From assembly GCF_007066085.1 (NCBI RefSeq), contig NZ_CP041405.1:5279001-5343000 (forward strand): DNA of 64,000 nt, written 5' to 3'. Under the pieces are notes generated by a model, which saw only the letters and a list, made by a program, of their open reading frames with translations, ran no database searches and was not told the DNA's origin. The DNA comes from Paenibacillus thiaminolyticus (GTDB taxonomy: Bacteria; Bacillota; Bacilli; Paenibacillales; Paenibacillaceae). Made by a program: the position numbers and the translations under genes. Positions 17,225 through 26,820 of this stretch are shown here, in pieces. Every line of letters starts with the position of its first letter. Position 1 is the stretch's first letter.

Positions 17225-19315
17225 GTGAGCGACTCGGACAAGAACCGCCCGAACTGGCGCGCAGAGCGGTGGAAGGCCCGCTGGAATGAACGCTATGCCC
17301 CGGAACAGGAAGACGAGCTGGATGCCGAAGCATTGGCTGAACGCGCCCAGGCGCTGGAGCAGATTCACCACAAGCTCGCCTTGCTGCCCGATGCGCCAGG
17401 CTGCTATTTGATGAAGAACAGAGAGGGCACAATTATTTATGTCGGCAAGGCCAAGGTGCTTAAGAACCGTGTCCGCTCCTATTTCTCGGGCAGCCATGAC
17501 GGCAAAACCCAACGACTTGTAGCGGAAATCCGCGATTTCGAATATATCGTCACCGGCAGCAATATGGAAGCCCTCATATTGGAATGCAATCTTATTAAGA
17601 AGCATCACCCGCGTTACAATGTGCTGCTGAAGGATGACAAGACGTTTCCTTATATCAAAATAACGAATGAACGCCACCCGCGGCTTGAGGTGACGCGCCG
17701 GGTGCTGAAGGATAAGGCGAAATATTTCGGCCCTTATCCGAACGGCTTCGCTGCCCAACAGACGAAGAAGCTGCTCGACCGCCTCTATCCGCTGCGCAAA
17801 TGCTCCACGATGCCGGATCGGGTCTGCTTGTACTATCATATCGGCCAGTGCTTGGCCCCCTGCGAGTACGAGGTGACTGAGTCCGAATACGAAAACATGG
17901 TGCAGGAGATCTCCAAATTTCTCAGCGGCGGACATGAAGAGATTAAACGTGAGCTGCAGCGGAAGATGGAGGAGGCGGCCGAGGAGCTGCAATTCGAGCG
18001 GGCCAAGGAATATCGCGATCAGCTGATGGCGATCGCGTCGATTATGGAGAAGCAGAACATCAATACATCCGATCAGGTCGATCGGGATGTGTTCGGGTTC
18101 GCGGTGGACAAAGGCTGGATGTGCGTGCAGATTCTTTATATCCGTCAAGGAAAAATGATCGAGCGCCATACGACGCAATTTCCGTTCTATGGGGAGCCCT
18201 ATGCCGACTTCATGTCCTTCGTGACGCAATATTACAGCGAGAATCCGGCGGTGCCGAAGGAGATTCTTCTCCCGGATCCGGATGGACTGGCTGCGCTGAC
18301 GGCAGACGCGGAAGACTTGGTTGACGTGGAAGACGTGGATGGCGGGGCTAATCGGGAGGGGCTGGACGCCGTTCCACATGCCGAAGAGAGCTTGGCGACG
18401 ACAGAAGCGCTCCAGCAATGGCTGAAGGTGAAGGTCATCCTGCCGAAGCGCGGGCTGAAGAAGCAGATGGTATCGATGGCGATGGAAAATGCGCGGGTCG
18501 CTTTGGACGAGAAGTTCAAGCTGGTCGAGCGAAGCGAGGAGCGGACGCAGCGGGCTGCCCAACGGCTCGGGGATGCGCTCGGGATCGGTTCGCTGCGCCG
18601 GATTGAAGCCTTCGATAACTCCAATATTCAGGGGGCCGACCCGGTCTCCGCGATGGTCGTCTTCACGGACGGCAAGCCGGATAAGAAGGAATACCGGAAA
18701 TACAAAGTGCGTACCGTCGTCGGCCCGGATGATTACGAGACGATGCGCGAAGTCATCCGCCGCCGCTATGAACGGGTGTTGAAGGAACAGCTGGATATGC
18801 CGGATCTCATTATCGTGGACGGCGGCCGGGGTCAGATGTCGGCGGCGCTGGATGTGCTCGAGAATGAACTCGGCCTTGACATCCCGGTATGCGGTCTGGT
18901 CAAGGACAACAAGCATAAGACGGCGCAGCTGATGGCCGGATTCCCGCCCGCCATCGTGCCGCTTGCGCGGGACAGCCAGGAGTTCTACCTGCTGCAGCGC
19001 ATTCAGGATGAGGTTCACCGCTTCGCGATCTCGTTCCACCGCGAACGGCGGGCCAAATCGATGGTGACGTCTGCCCTCGATTCCATTCCGGGCATTGGCG
19101 AGAAGCGGCGGAAGCTGCTGCTCAAGCACTTCGGCTCCTTGAAGAAAATCAGGGAAGCATCGGTCGAGGATTTCCGGGAAATCGGGATTGGCGAGAAGCT
19201 GGCGAATACGATCTTGGCCTCGCTCCGGCGAGAGAAGGAACCGCAGGCAGCGGAGCCGGATGCCCCGGACATGGAGGCTGCCGATGTGGATAATGACGTG
19301 AACAATGATGAATAA
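17225..19315 (+). CDS. uvrC: Excinuclease ABC subunit C
   Basis: UvrC makes both incisions in nucleotide excision repair after UvrA and UvrB recognise the lesion. The protein has 696 residues against roughly 590-600 in Bacillus. The GIY-YIG nuclease begins near residue 60 ([18 protein letters not shown]). A UvrB-binding UVR segment ([15 protein letters not shown]) and the RNase H-like C-terminal nuclease ([19 protein letters not shown]) follow. A helix-hairpin-helix pair lies near the end ([18 protein letters not shown]). The extra length comes from about 45 N-terminal residues, an acidic insert around 18300-18410 and an acidic tail. GTG 17225 follows AAGGAGGG at seven bases. Confidence 0.95.
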   Translation: MSDSDKNRPNWRAERWKARWNERYAPEQEDELDAEALAERAQALEQIHHKLALLPDAPGCYLMKNREGTIIYVGKAKVLKNRVRSYFSGSHDGKTQRLVAEIRDFEYIVTGSNMEALILECNLIKKHHPRYNVLLKDDKTFPYIKITNERHPRLEVTRRVLKDKAKYFGPYPNGFAAQQTKKLLDRLYPLRKCSTMPDRVCLYYHIGQCLAPCEYEVTESEYENMVQEISKFLSGGHEEIKRELQRKMEEAAEELQFERAKEYRDQLMAIASIMEKQNINTSDQVDRDVFGFAVDKGWMCVQILYIRQGKMIERHTTQFPFYGEPYADFMSFVTQYYSENPAVPKEILLPDPDGLAALTADAEDLVDVEDVDGGANREGLDAVPHAEESLATTEALQQWLKVKVILPKRGLKKQMVSMAMENARVALDEKFKLVERSEERTQRAAQRLGDALGIGSLRRIEAFDNSNIQGADPVSAMVVFTDGKPDKKEYRKYKVRTVVGPDDYETMREVIRRRYERVLKEQLDMPDLIIVDGGRGQMSAALDVLENELGLDIPVCGLVKDNKHKTAQLMAGFPPAIVPLARDSQEFYLLQRIQDEVHRFAISFHRERRAKSMVTSALDSIPGIGEKRRKLLLKHFGSLKKIREASVEDFREIGIGEKLANTILASLRREKEPQAAEPDAPDMEAADVDNDVNNDE

Positions 19316-19329
19316 AAGGAAACAAGCTG

Positions 19330-19366
19330 GAAGCTTTGCAGGCCGTTACTGCAAGGCTTCTTTTTT
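19330..19366 (+). terminator. Intrinsic terminator after uvrC
   Basis: GAAGCTTTGCAG / CTGCAAGGCTTC (19330-19341, 19349-19360) makes a 12-bp stem with one T-G pair, followed by six T. Confidence 0.9.
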
Positions 19367-19826
19367 CGAGCGGGTTCCGGCGGTTTCGGTTGACGTACTG
19401 GACTTACGCTTGGCCCTAGAACCGGGCGGCGGCTCGGCCCCTCTAGGCAGGGGTTCGGAGCACCTTATTAAGCAATCTCCCCGTCGCTCAGAATCGAAGC
19501 TGGCACACGTCCCTGACGAGATGGGAGCGTGCCCAAAGGGATGGCCGCATGAAGGCTAGCGGGAAACGTTCCTGAGGAGAGGGGAGAGTGCGCGAAAGGA
19601 ACGGCAAGGACAACCCCCCGGGACGGAAACTGAGCGAAGGGGAGAATGTCTATAAGGATGTTAACAAGAGATCAACTTGGCCTTGGGGAAGACACAGGAA
19701 GGCGGAGATGCGGGCTGTTTTACCGAACTGCCGGCAGCCGTCGCGCTGGTTTATAGACCAGTCATCCGGGGAATGTTATGATGTTGGTCAAGAAATAAGC
19801 ATCGAGCCGGTAAAGGGTGTGTTGTC
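19367..19826 (+). other. Intergenic region before the Tm-1-like operon
   Basis: I see no convincing gene in these 460 bases. A segment of about 38 bp occurs twice (19508-19545 and 19567-19605). Each copy starts CGTYCCTGA and ends with AGGRA then GGC. The short pairs TCCCT/AGGGA and TTCCT/AGGAA are kept as complementary arms in each copy. This may be a structured leader. No recognised riboswitch or T-box consensus is present. Confidence 0.4.
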
Positions 19827-21026
19827 GTGTATTTCGACCGCGGAACGATAAGAACGAAGCTGCAAGCGCAGATCCAGGCGAACGGGCATATTATTGGCGT
19901 AGCGGCCGGCGCGGGCATCACCGCCAAGTATGCGGTTAAGGGCGGAGCGGATTTCATTTTAGCCTTGAATTCAGGCCGGTTCCGGCAGATGGGGCTGAGC
20001 TCGCTGGGCGGGCTGCTTCCCTTTTCGAACAGCAACGATCTGGTGATGGAATTCGGAACGAGGGAGATTATCCCTATCGTCAGAGACGTTCCCGTTATCT
20101 TTGGGCTGTGCGCGACGGATCCGACCATTGAGTTGGAGCAATATATTGAATCGATTCGGGAACAGGGCTTTTCTGGCATAAATAACTATCCGACCGTCGG
20201 ATTAATGGGCGGTCTTTTTGGTGAGGCTTTGAAGGAAGAAGGGACTTGCTTCGACATTGAAATCGAGGCGATCCGGTTAGCGCATGCCAAAGGCTTGTTT
20301 ACGATCGCATTCGTGTTCGAAGAAGATCAGGCGCGGCGTATGGCTGCTGCCGGAGCGGATATCGTGTGCGCGCATTTGGGCTTTACGAAGGGCGGCGTTC
20401 TTGGCGCGAAAAAAGTATTGTCGCTCAAAGCCGCGGCGGAGATGGCAAGAGATATTTTTAACGCTTGCGATGAAGTCAATACCGGTGTCATGAAGATGGT
20501 CTACGGCGGGCCAGTCAACACTCCTTCCGACGTGGAGTATATGTATGACAATACCGGAGCTGTAGGCTATTTGGGCGGCTCGTCCTTCGAGAGAATTCCT
20601 TCCGAAGCGGCGATTACGCAGGCGGCCAGCGAGTTCAAGGAGGCGGGGCTGACCGAGCAGGACAAGCTCCTTCGCCATATGCTAGAGGGCGTGGCCAAGC
20701 ATTATGATCATGTGCAGTTCGTGAAGGAGTATGTAGCCGCGAATTACATGAATGAGATTTCGTTTGCCGAGCTCGCATTGGTAGCCCATATTTCGCGAAC
20801 ACATTTAAGCTACTTGTTCAAAAAAGAAGTAGGCTGCACGTTTCCCGAATACTTGACGAGATTTCGAATCAACAAGGCCAAGGAATTCATGAAGCAGAGC
20901 CATATTGACCTGTCCGAGGTGTCGGCGCTGGCCGGATATAATGACTACGCCCATTTCAGCAAAACATTCAAAAAACTGACGGGGCTGTCCCCGCGAGAAT
21001 ATCGACATCAGTACAAAAACACATAA
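19827..21026 (+). CDS. AraC-type regulator with PEP hydrolase-like TIM-barrel domain
   Basis: This 399-residue fusion is unusual. Residues 1 to about 275 are the same kind of barrel as the enzyme encoded at 22362. Shared patterns include GAGAGITAK versus GAGTGISAK, the NSGR motif, and NNYPTVGL versus QNFPTVGL. Residues about 295-395 are a complete AraC/XylS DNA-binding domain with two helix-turn-helix units (ISFAELALVAHISRTHLS, and AGYNDYAHFSKTFKKLTG before the SPREYR end). I infer a regulator that senses a ligand with an enzyme-derived domain and controls the operon it heads. The start is GTG 19827 with AAAGGGTG upstream. Whether the barrel keeps catalytic activity is open. Confidence 0.85.
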   Translation: MYFDRGTIRTKLQAQIQANGHIIGVAAGAGITAKYAVKGGADFILALNSGRFRQMGLSSLGGLLPFSNSNDLVMEFGTREIIPIVRDVPVIFGLCATDPTIELEQYIESIREQGFSGINNYPTVGLMGGLFGEALKEEGTCFDIEIEAIRLAHAKGLFTIAFVFEEDQARRMAAAGADIVCAHLGFTKGGVLGAKKVLSLKAAAEMARDIFNACDEVNTGVMKMVYGGPVNTPSDVEYMYDNTGAVGYLGGSSFERIPSEAAITQAASEFKEAGLTEQDKLLRHMLEGVAKHYDHVQFVKEYVAANYMNEISFAELALVAHISRTHLSYLFKKEVGCTFPEYLTRFRINKAKEFMKQSHIDLSEVSALAGYNDYAHFSKTFKKLTGLSPREYRHQYKNT

Positions 21027-21132
21027 AAGCCATACAAATTCACATGAATTGCCCAGGTGAAAGACCTATACTTGAATTGTAAGCAAGTTCAGCAATACTG
21101 AGTACTTCCACTTTACCGAGGAGGTTATGCCA

Positions 21133-22365
21133 GTGAAAACAGTCGCGATAGTCGGAACGTTTGATTCCAAAGGAACCGAGTTTGCTTTTGTCAGAGATAT
21201 GCTTCAAGGTCTTGGTCTGAATACGCTTACGATCCATAGCGGAGTGTTCGAGCCGATGTTCGTCCCGGATGTCTCGAATGAGGAAGTAGCCAGGGAAGCT
21301 GGAGCGGATATTCGTGAAATCGCCTCCAAACGGGACCGATCGCTAGCCACGGAAGTACTCGCGAAGGGCATGGAAAAGCTGATTCCGAGACTGTACGCGG
21401 AAGGTAAATTCGATGGAATCCTCTCCTTCGGCGGCAGCGGCGGCACATCGATCGTTACGCCCGGAATGAGAGCGCTCCCAATCGGCGTGCCGAAGATTAT
21501 GGTGTCGACCGTCGCTTCCGGAAATGTCTCGCAATATGTCGGGACGAGCGATATTATGATGTATCCATCTATCGTCGACGTGTCGGGACTGAACTCGATT
21601 TCGACCAAAATATTTACGAACGCGGCCATGGCGATAGCCGGTATGCTGAAGTTCGAGGTGGAGCATGCTGTGGAGAAAAAGCCGCTCATCGCGGCGACGA
21701 TGTTCGGGCTGACGACGCCTTGCGTCAATCAAGCACGCGAGTATCTGGAGGAACAAGGCTATGAAGTGGTCGTGTTCCATGCCACGGGCGCCGGCGGCAA
21801 GACGATGGAACGGTTGATCGAATCCGGATTCTTCGATGGCGTGCTGGATATCACGACCACGGAATGGTGCGACGAGCTGGTCGGCGGCGTGCTCAATGCC
21901 GGACCGAACCGGCTTGAGGCGGCCGTGCGGGGGCGTGTGCCTCAAGTGGTATCGACAGGAGCGCTGGACATGGTCAACTTCGGCCCGTTCGATACGGTGC
22001 CCGAGAAGTTCGCGAATCGAACGTTCTACAAGCACAATCCGACCGTCACGTTGATGAGAACGACCGTGGAGGAAAATATAGAGCTGGGCAAAATTATCGC
22101 CGGGAAATTGAACGAGGCGACTGCTCCGACTGCGCTCATGCTGCCATTGAAGGGCGTATCCGGGCTGGATGTGGAAGGACAGCCATTCTACGGGCCGGAA
22201 GAGGATCAGGCCTTGTTCGATACGCTGAGACAGGAAATCGACCGCAATGCCATAGAACTCATCGAACTCGATTCGGACATCAATGACAAGAGCTTTGCAC
22301 TGGCCGCAGCCCGGAAGTTAGTCGAACTGATGCGGAAGCGCACACAAGAGGAGGATGCAAAATGA
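21133..22365 (+). CDS. Tm-1-like (UPF0261) ATP-binding protein
   Basis: This protein of about 410 residues belongs to the UPF0261/Tm-1-like family. The N-terminus [16 protein letters not shown] and the segments GGSGGTS and [13 protein letters not shown] are typical of it. In plants and fungi this domain is fused to the PEP hydrolase-like barrel; tomato Tm-1, which blocks tobamovirus replication, is the known example. Bacteria encode the two as neighbours, as here. The biochemical role in bacteria is not established to my knowledge. GTG 21133 sits eight bases after GAGGAGG and is preferred. ATG 21127 is only two bases from it. The stop overlaps the next ATG. Confidence 0.85.
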   Translation: MKTVAIVGTFDSKGTEFAFVRDMLQGLGLNTLTIHSGVFEPMFVPDVSNEEVAREAGADIREIASKRDRSLATEVLAKGMEKLIPRLYAEGKFDGILSFGGSGGTSIVTPGMRALPIGVPKIMVSTVASGNVSQYVGTSDIMMYPSIVDVSGLNSISTKIFTNAAMAIAGMLKFEVEHAVEKKPLIAATMFGLTTPCVNQAREYLEEQGYEVVVFHATGAGGKTMERLIESGFFDGVLDITTTEWCDELVGGVLNAGPNRLEAAVRGRVPQVVSTGALDMVNFGPFDTVPEKFANRTFYKHNPTVTLMRTTVEENIELGKIIAGKLNEATAPTALMLPLKGVSGLDVEGQPFYGPEEDQALFDTLRQEIDRNAIELIELDSDINDKSFALAAARKLVELMRKRTQEEDAK

Positions 22366-23195
22366 AACAAACTCGACAGGAAATCATCAGTCAACTGAAA
22401 GCGCAAGTAGCCAATGGCGACATGATCTTGGGCGCCGGAGCAGGAACGGGGATTTCCGCCAAGAGCGGCGAAGCGGGCGGAGTTGATTTGATTATCATTT
22501 ACAACTCGGGAAGATATAGAATGGCCGGCCGGGGCTCTCTCGCGGGATTGATGCCTTACGGGGACGCCAACCAAATCGTCGTCGATATGGGGGCGGAAGT
22601 ACTGCCGGTCGTGAAGCGCGCTCCGGTGCTGGCGGGAGTATGCGGTACAGACCCGTTCCGCATCATGGATGTGTTCCTGAAGCAGTTGAAGGAGCAAGGC
22701 TTCGCAGGCGTGCAGAACTTCCCGACCGTGGGCCTGATCGACGGCGTCTTCCGGGCGAATCTGGAAGAGACGGGCATGGGCTATGATTTGGAAGTGGACA
22801 TGATTCGCAAGGCTCATGAGCTTGATCTGCTTACGACGCCGTATGTGTTCGACGAGGAGCAGGCGATGAAGATGGCCAAGGCAGGCGCGGATATTTTGGT
22901 TGCGCATATGGGCTTGACGACCAAAGGGACGATTGGCGCGAAGACTGCTCTCTCGCTTGACGATTGCGCCAAGAAAGTCCAAGCCATCGCTGACGCAGGC
23001 CGTGCGGTGAATCCGGATATTTTGGTCATCTGCCACGGCGGTCCGATTGCGGAGCCGGAGGATGCCCGCTATATTTTCGAGCATACGACGGGCATCGACG
23101 GATTTTTCGGCGCTTCCAGCATCGAGCGGTTCGCGGCCGAGGTTGGCATCCGCCAGCAAGCCGAAGCGTTCAAAAATGTAAAATTGAAATCGTAA
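22362..23195 (+). CDS. PEP hydrolase-like TIM-barrel protein (Tm-1 C-terminal type)
   Basis: This 277-residue barrel protein belongs to the phosphoenolpyruvate mutase/hydrolase superfamily branch found at the C-terminus of Tm-1-like fusions. Visible motifs are [39 protein letters not shown] and ICHGGPI. The ATG overlaps the stop of the previous gene by four bases, implying translational coupling and joint function. The real substrate is unknown. Its close sequence relation to the barrel of the AraC fusion at 19827 suggests both bind the same or related ligand. Confidence 0.85.
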   Translation: MKQTRQEIISQLKAQVANGDMILGAGAGTGISAKSGEAGGVDLIIIYNSGRYRMAGRGSLAGLMPYGDANQIVVDMGAEVLPVVKRAPVLAGVCGTDPFRIMDVFLKQLKEQGFAGVQNFPTVGLIDGVFRANLEETGMGYDLEVDMIRKAHELDLLTTPYVFDEEQAMKMAKAGADILVAHMGLTTKGTIGAKTALSLDDCAKKVQAIADAGRAVNPDILVICHGGPIAEPEDARYIFEHTTGIDGFFGASSIERFAAEVGIRQQAEAFKNVKLKS

Positions 23196-23245
23196 ATAAA
23201 GAAAAACAGCATTGCTGGGCTTGTCCCGCGACGCCTGTTATAAAT

Positions 23246-23301
23246 AAGACGTGTACGGGTTAACCGCCGCTTGGCAGGGTCAACCCGCGCACGTCTTTTT
23301 T
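23246..23301. terminator. Long bidirectional terminator
   Basis: AAGACGTG plus CGGGTT (23246-23261) pair with AACCCG and CACGTCTT (23282-23297) with a small internal loop. A T run to 23301 follows on the plus strand. It separates the Tm-1-like operon from the convergent protease gene. Confidence 0.8.
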
Positions 23302-24941
23302 CATGGCAGCCTTGCGCTATACCGATGGAGATACCTCACGCTGTACACGATCAACATCGGCAGCGCCAGATAGAATACGCCAAGTCCGAGGCCGGACGCT
23401 GTGCCCTCCAGCAGATAAGAGATGCTCATCAGCACGTTGTCGAGCATGAGATGGGCGAACATGGCCGTCCAGAAGCCATGGCGCAGCATAATGGCGAGGA
23501 ACAGGAGGCCGATTATGAGCAGCTCCACCGGTCGCGAATAGTACGGGTAAATCGGATAAGTCACATGGCCGAAGGCCCAGATCAAGGTCGGAATGACCCC
23601 GGCTGCCCAAGGGTTCCGAATCCAGCGGTTCAGCAGGCCGGTCCCGAACCAGCGGAATACGCCTTCCTCTGAAATCGCCGCCATCCAGGCGAGGAGCGGA
23701 TAGAGGGCTGGCGCGGTCAGATTGAGCGGAGACATGGAGGCATCGGTGGCCGACCAGGCGCCGAAGCCGGTCTCCAGCGTCAGGAAGATGACGCTCTGTA
23801 CCCCGAGCAGTACGCCCGCATACAGCGTTCCGAGGCGGAATGACCCGGTCAAGACCGTGCCGAATGACCGATCGCGCCATGTCGGCAGCAGCTCGCTTCG
23901 TCCTGACTGTCTCCAGAAATAAGAGCCCGACACCAGCGAAAAATAAAGGAACAGCCCTTGCGTAACCGTAATGGCCCCTTGCAGCACGAGGGCCACATTC
24001 AGATTCAGCTCCGTACGGGGCACTCCGAACTGCAGGACGACCAAGCCGGGCATCATATTCCACATATGGAGCATGGAGATGGCGCATGACAGGAGCGACA
24101 GAGCGATTAAGGTGCCTGAGCCGAAGCGGATCCGCCGCCGGTAATAAATGCAAGCCCACAGCGCAAGCATACTGAGTCCCATCGACATCCACCGGTAGCC
24201 GATACGATAGAGGGAACCGGCGGTCTCGGTCTGCTTCACATCAATGTCCTTGTAATCGGACGGAATGCTCCAGACGGGATGCAGCGCCACGACGCGATCT
24301 AAGCGCATGCGAACGACTAGTTCGAGCCGGGCAGCCCCGATCTCGCCCTGCTTGACGGAGTAACGCAGTTCATCCGCCTTAGACAAATGATCATCCTGCA
24401 GTTCCAGCTTGGATACGTCCCAGCCGAGCGCGTTCAGCTCGCGGTCGGCAATTGGCCGCGCCTTCTCAACGGCGAGCGCGGGGGCCTCCGATTGTGGACT
24501 CTCTGGAATGGCGGCTAATTCATACCCCACGATGCTGCCGCTTGTCATATGTACATCAACCTTCAAAATGTCGTTCCCATCGGGTGTCGTGACACCGAGC
24601 AGGACTTGATAAATATCTATCGGGGCCTGGCTGTCCCATGGAGCATAGCTGGCGGCCAGCCTCTCCCGGTTCATATATCCCGACATTAGTCTGTCGGTCT
24701 GGTAGACGACCGTCGGCTCCTGTTCCGACAGCATGATGCGGCTTCTCCTCGGCTCGCGCTTCACAAATTCAACCGCCCGCTCGGCAGCCTGCCGCTTCGT
24801 AAGAAGCGTTCGCTCCTGCTCTGGCCCGGTCCGGTTCGCTTCCTGAAGCGAGGGAATAACTATCTGCAGGAGCACAAACACTATAAATCCAATGATCGAA
24901 GCCAGCCATAAACGTTTCGTTACATGATGGAACACAGGCAT
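23301..24941 (-). CDS. CPBP-family intramembrane metalloprotease
   Basis: This is a 546-residue multi-pass membrane protein with the three CPBP (CAAX/Abi) motifs near the C-terminus: EEGVFR, a histidine in WAFGHVTYP, and HLMLD. These place metal-binding glutamates and histidines within membrane helices. The N-terminal half has one membrane helix and a large extracytoplasmic domain of about 230 residues. I do not recognise that domain; it is not part of the minimal family. ATG 24941 follows GGAGG at seven bases, and the longer frame to 25013 has no ribosome site. The natural substrate is unknown. Confidence 0.82.
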   Translation of the reverse strand: MPVFHHVTKRLWLASIIGFIVFVLLQIVIPSLQEANRTGPEQERTLLTKRQAAERAVEFVKREPRRSRIMLSEQEPTVVYQTDRLMSGYMNRERLAASYAPWDSQAPIDIYQVLLGVTTPDGNDILKVDVHMTSGSIVGYELAAIPESPQSEAPALAVEKARPIADRELNALGWDVSKLELQDDHLSKADELRYSVKQGEIGAARLELVVRMRLDRVVALHPVWSIPSDYKDIDVKQTETAGSLYRIGYRWMSMGLSMLALWACIYYRRRIRFGSGTLIALSLLSCAISMLHMWNMMPGLVVLQFGVPRTELNLNVALVLQGAITVTQGLFLYFSLVSGSYFWRQSGRSELLPTWRDRSFGTVLTGSFRLGTLYAGVLLGVQSVIFLTLETGFGAWSATDASMSPLNLTAPALYPLLAWMAAISEEGVFRWFGTGLLNRWIRNPWAAGVIPTLIWAFGHVTYPIYPYYSRPVELLIIGLLFLAIMLRHGFWTAMFAHLMLDNVLMSISYLLEGTASGLGLGVFYLALPMLIVYSVRYLHRYSARLP

Positions 24942-25147
24942 AGAGCTACCTCCGTTATCGATTCCGGTGCTTTTCATTATTGTATCCACTCCATTGGCGT
25001 AAAGTCCAGGCATGAAAATTATGGAATAAACCAGCTACACGCTGAAATAGAAAGCGCGAAAGACACAGTGAGAGATTAGGATAGGATGTAAGCGCTATTT
25101 AAAGTCTTTTTCCTATATTTTTTGTTTATTTTGTGCCTGCATCGACT

Positions 25148-25176
25148 TTGTGCCCCTGTCATGAAACGTATATAAT
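25148..25176 (+). promoter_or_regulatory. Promoter for the riboswitch-ktr transcript
   Basis: TTGTGC (25148-25153), a 17-bp spacer and TATAAT (25171-25176) lie just before the riboswitch. The expected transcript start is near 25183. Confidence 0.6.
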
Positions 25177-25193
25177 CTCGTTATGAATTGAAT

Positions 25194-25325
25194 ACGGCCG
25201 AATTTCGTGAATTACGAAAGCGGGGGACCCGATCATTGGGGTGAATTTTGCGCCGATCCGCATTATGGATCTTGGCAAATAGGGCGGCCTGGACGCGCCC
25301 GAATCCGTCAGCTAACCTCGTAGGC
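25194..25325 (+). ncRNA. c-di-AMP riboswitch (ydaO/yuaA type)
   Basis: The conserved blocks of the ydaO/yuaA aptamer appear in order: GCCGAAT, CGGGGGACCC, TTGGGGTGAAT, ATAGGGC, GCCCGAATCCGTC, and AGCTAACCTCGTAGGC at the 3' end. This class binds cyclic di-AMP and turns genes off when it is abundant. It lies between a promoter and a terminator, directly ahead of a potassium channel gene. That matches its known control of potassium uptake in Bacillus. Confidence 0.92.
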
Positions 25326-25349
25326 ATTGAACGTCAGGATACCAGCGTT

Positions 25350-25375
25350 AGCATTGGAGTTCCAGTGCTTTTTTT
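25350..25375 (+). terminator. Expression-platform terminator of the riboswitch
   Basis: AGCATTGG / CCAGTGCT with a small loop is followed by seven T. It sits 25 bases after the aptamer and 24 before the ktrB start, the expected place for a ligand-controlled terminator. Confidence 0.85.
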
Positions 25376-25399
25376 CGTGCTGAAAATGAGGTGATTTCG

Positions 25400-26758
25400 T
25401 TGAAATCAATTAAAAAAGCATCCCGGTGGAAGCTCACCCCGCCGCGAATTCTGGTGACGGGGTTCGGGACGATTATTCTCATCGGGGCGCTGCTGCTGAT
25501 GCTTCCGATAGCCAATTCAGATGGCCAGCCTCTCCCTTTCATCGATGCGCTGTTCACAGCCACGTCGGCAACTTGCGTAACGGGGCTTGTTGTGGTGGAT
25601 ACGGGCACGCATTTCACCTTGTTCGGGCAGATCGTCATTATTACGCTGATTCAGGTCGGCGGACTTGGCTTCATGACGATGGGGACGCTGTTCGCGCTTG
25701 CCTTCCGCAAGCGTATTTCGTTAAAAGAACGTCTCATTTTGCAGGAAGCGCTGAATCAAGGCAGCATGGAGGGCATCGTTCGCCTGATTCGCAAGGTGCT
25801 GCTGTACGCCTTCAGCATCGAAGGTGCAGCGGCGGTCCTGTTCACGCTGCGCTGGTCATTTGACCTGCCGTTCGGCAAGGCATTGTACTTTGGCATATTT
25901 CACGCGATATCGTTTTTCAATAACGCCGGCTTCGATCTGTTCGGCTCCGTATCGGGACCGTTCAGCAGCCTGACCCGGTATGTCGGCGACCCGATCGTGA
26001 ATACCGTCTCGATGCTGCTGATCGTGCTGGGCGGACTCGGCTTTATCGTCCTGTCCGATGTAGCGGAATACCGGCGCACCCGCAGACTGGCGCTCCATTC
26101 CAAGGTCGTGCTGACGATGACGGGCTTGCTCATCGTATTGGGCGCCATCGTCATTTTCGTCTTCGAATTCACGAACCCGGCGACGCTGGGCAGTCTGAAC
26201 GGCTGGCAGAAGATGTGGGCGGCATTCTTCCAATCGGTCAGCCCGCGTACAGCCGGAGCGAATACGGTCGATATCGGCACGATGCGGCAAGCAACGCAGT
26301 TCTTCATGGTCGTGCTGATGTTCATCGGCGCCTCTCCTGGCTCGACGGGCGGCGGAATCAAGACGACGACGTTCGCCATTCTTATCGGCGCCGTCATCAC
26401 GATGATTCGGGGGAAGGAGGACATCGTAATCTTCCGTCATCGGCTGGGCAAAGACCGGATATTTAAGGCGGTCACGATAACATTGATGGCCTTGTTCATG
26501 GTGATCGGGGTAACGATGGTATTGTCCACGACCGAGGATCATCCATTTTTGATGATATTGTTCGAGACGACTTCGGCGTTCGGGACCGTCGGACTAACGG
26601 CGGGCCTGACGACCGATTTGACCGTAGTCGGCAAATTATTGATCTGCCTGATGATGTTCGCGGGGCGGCTGGGTCCGATTACGCTGGCCTATGCCTTAGG
26701 CCCAAAAAGCGAACGTGAGCTATTCAAGCACCCGGAAGGAAAAATTACGATCGGATAA
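25400..26758 (+). CDS. ktrB: Potassium uptake channel subunit KtrB/KtrD type
   Basis: This 452-residue TrkH/KtrB-type membrane subunit carries potassium, coupled to sodium in known Ktr systems. The four pore repeats are visible, the first with SATCVTGL and later ones with FNNAGFDLF, SPRTAGANT and SAFGTVGLT; each glycine lies in a selectivity loop. The start is TTG at 25400 with GAGGTG in front, and a GTG at 25391 overlaps that site. It is preceded by a c-di-AMP riboswitch and followed by the matching RCK subunit, so the two form one unit. The B-then-A order differs from Bacillus ktrAB. Confidence 0.92.
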   Translation: MKSIKKASRWKLTPPRILVTGFGTIILIGALLLMLPIANSDGQPLPFIDALFTATSATCVTGLVVVDTGTHFTLFGQIVIITLIQVGGLGFMTMGTLFALAFRKRISLKERLILQEALNQGSMEGIVRLIRKVLLYAFSIEGAAAVLFTLRWSFDLPFGKALYFGIFHAISFFNNAGFDLFGSVSGPFSSLTRYVGDPIVNTVSMLLIVLGGLGFIVLSDVAEYRRTRRLALHSKVVLTMTGLLIVLGAIVIFVFEFTNPATLGSLNGWQKMWAAFFQSVSPRTAGANTVDIGTMRQATQFFMVVLMFIGASPGSTGGGIKTTTFAILIGAVITMIRGKEDIVIFRHRLGKDRIFKAVTITLMALFMVIGVTMVLSTTEDHPFLMILFETTSAFGTVGLTAGLTTDLTVVGKLLICLMMFAGRLGPITLAYALGPKSERELFKHPEGKITIG

Positions 26759-26820
26759 AAGGCCGGCATTCCGGGATTACCATATAGAAGAAGAGTAATG
26801 GGCGAAGGAGCAATACGAAC

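Noticed and set aside
17009..19129. 706-codon open frame antisense to uvrC
   Set aside because: It is a shadow of uvrC codon usage on the opposite strand, with no ribosome site and no recognisable domain.
19501..19720. T-box or known riboswitch before the Tm-1-like operon
   Set aside because: No T-box AGGGTGG block, no specifier-like hairpin and no known aptamer consensus were found.
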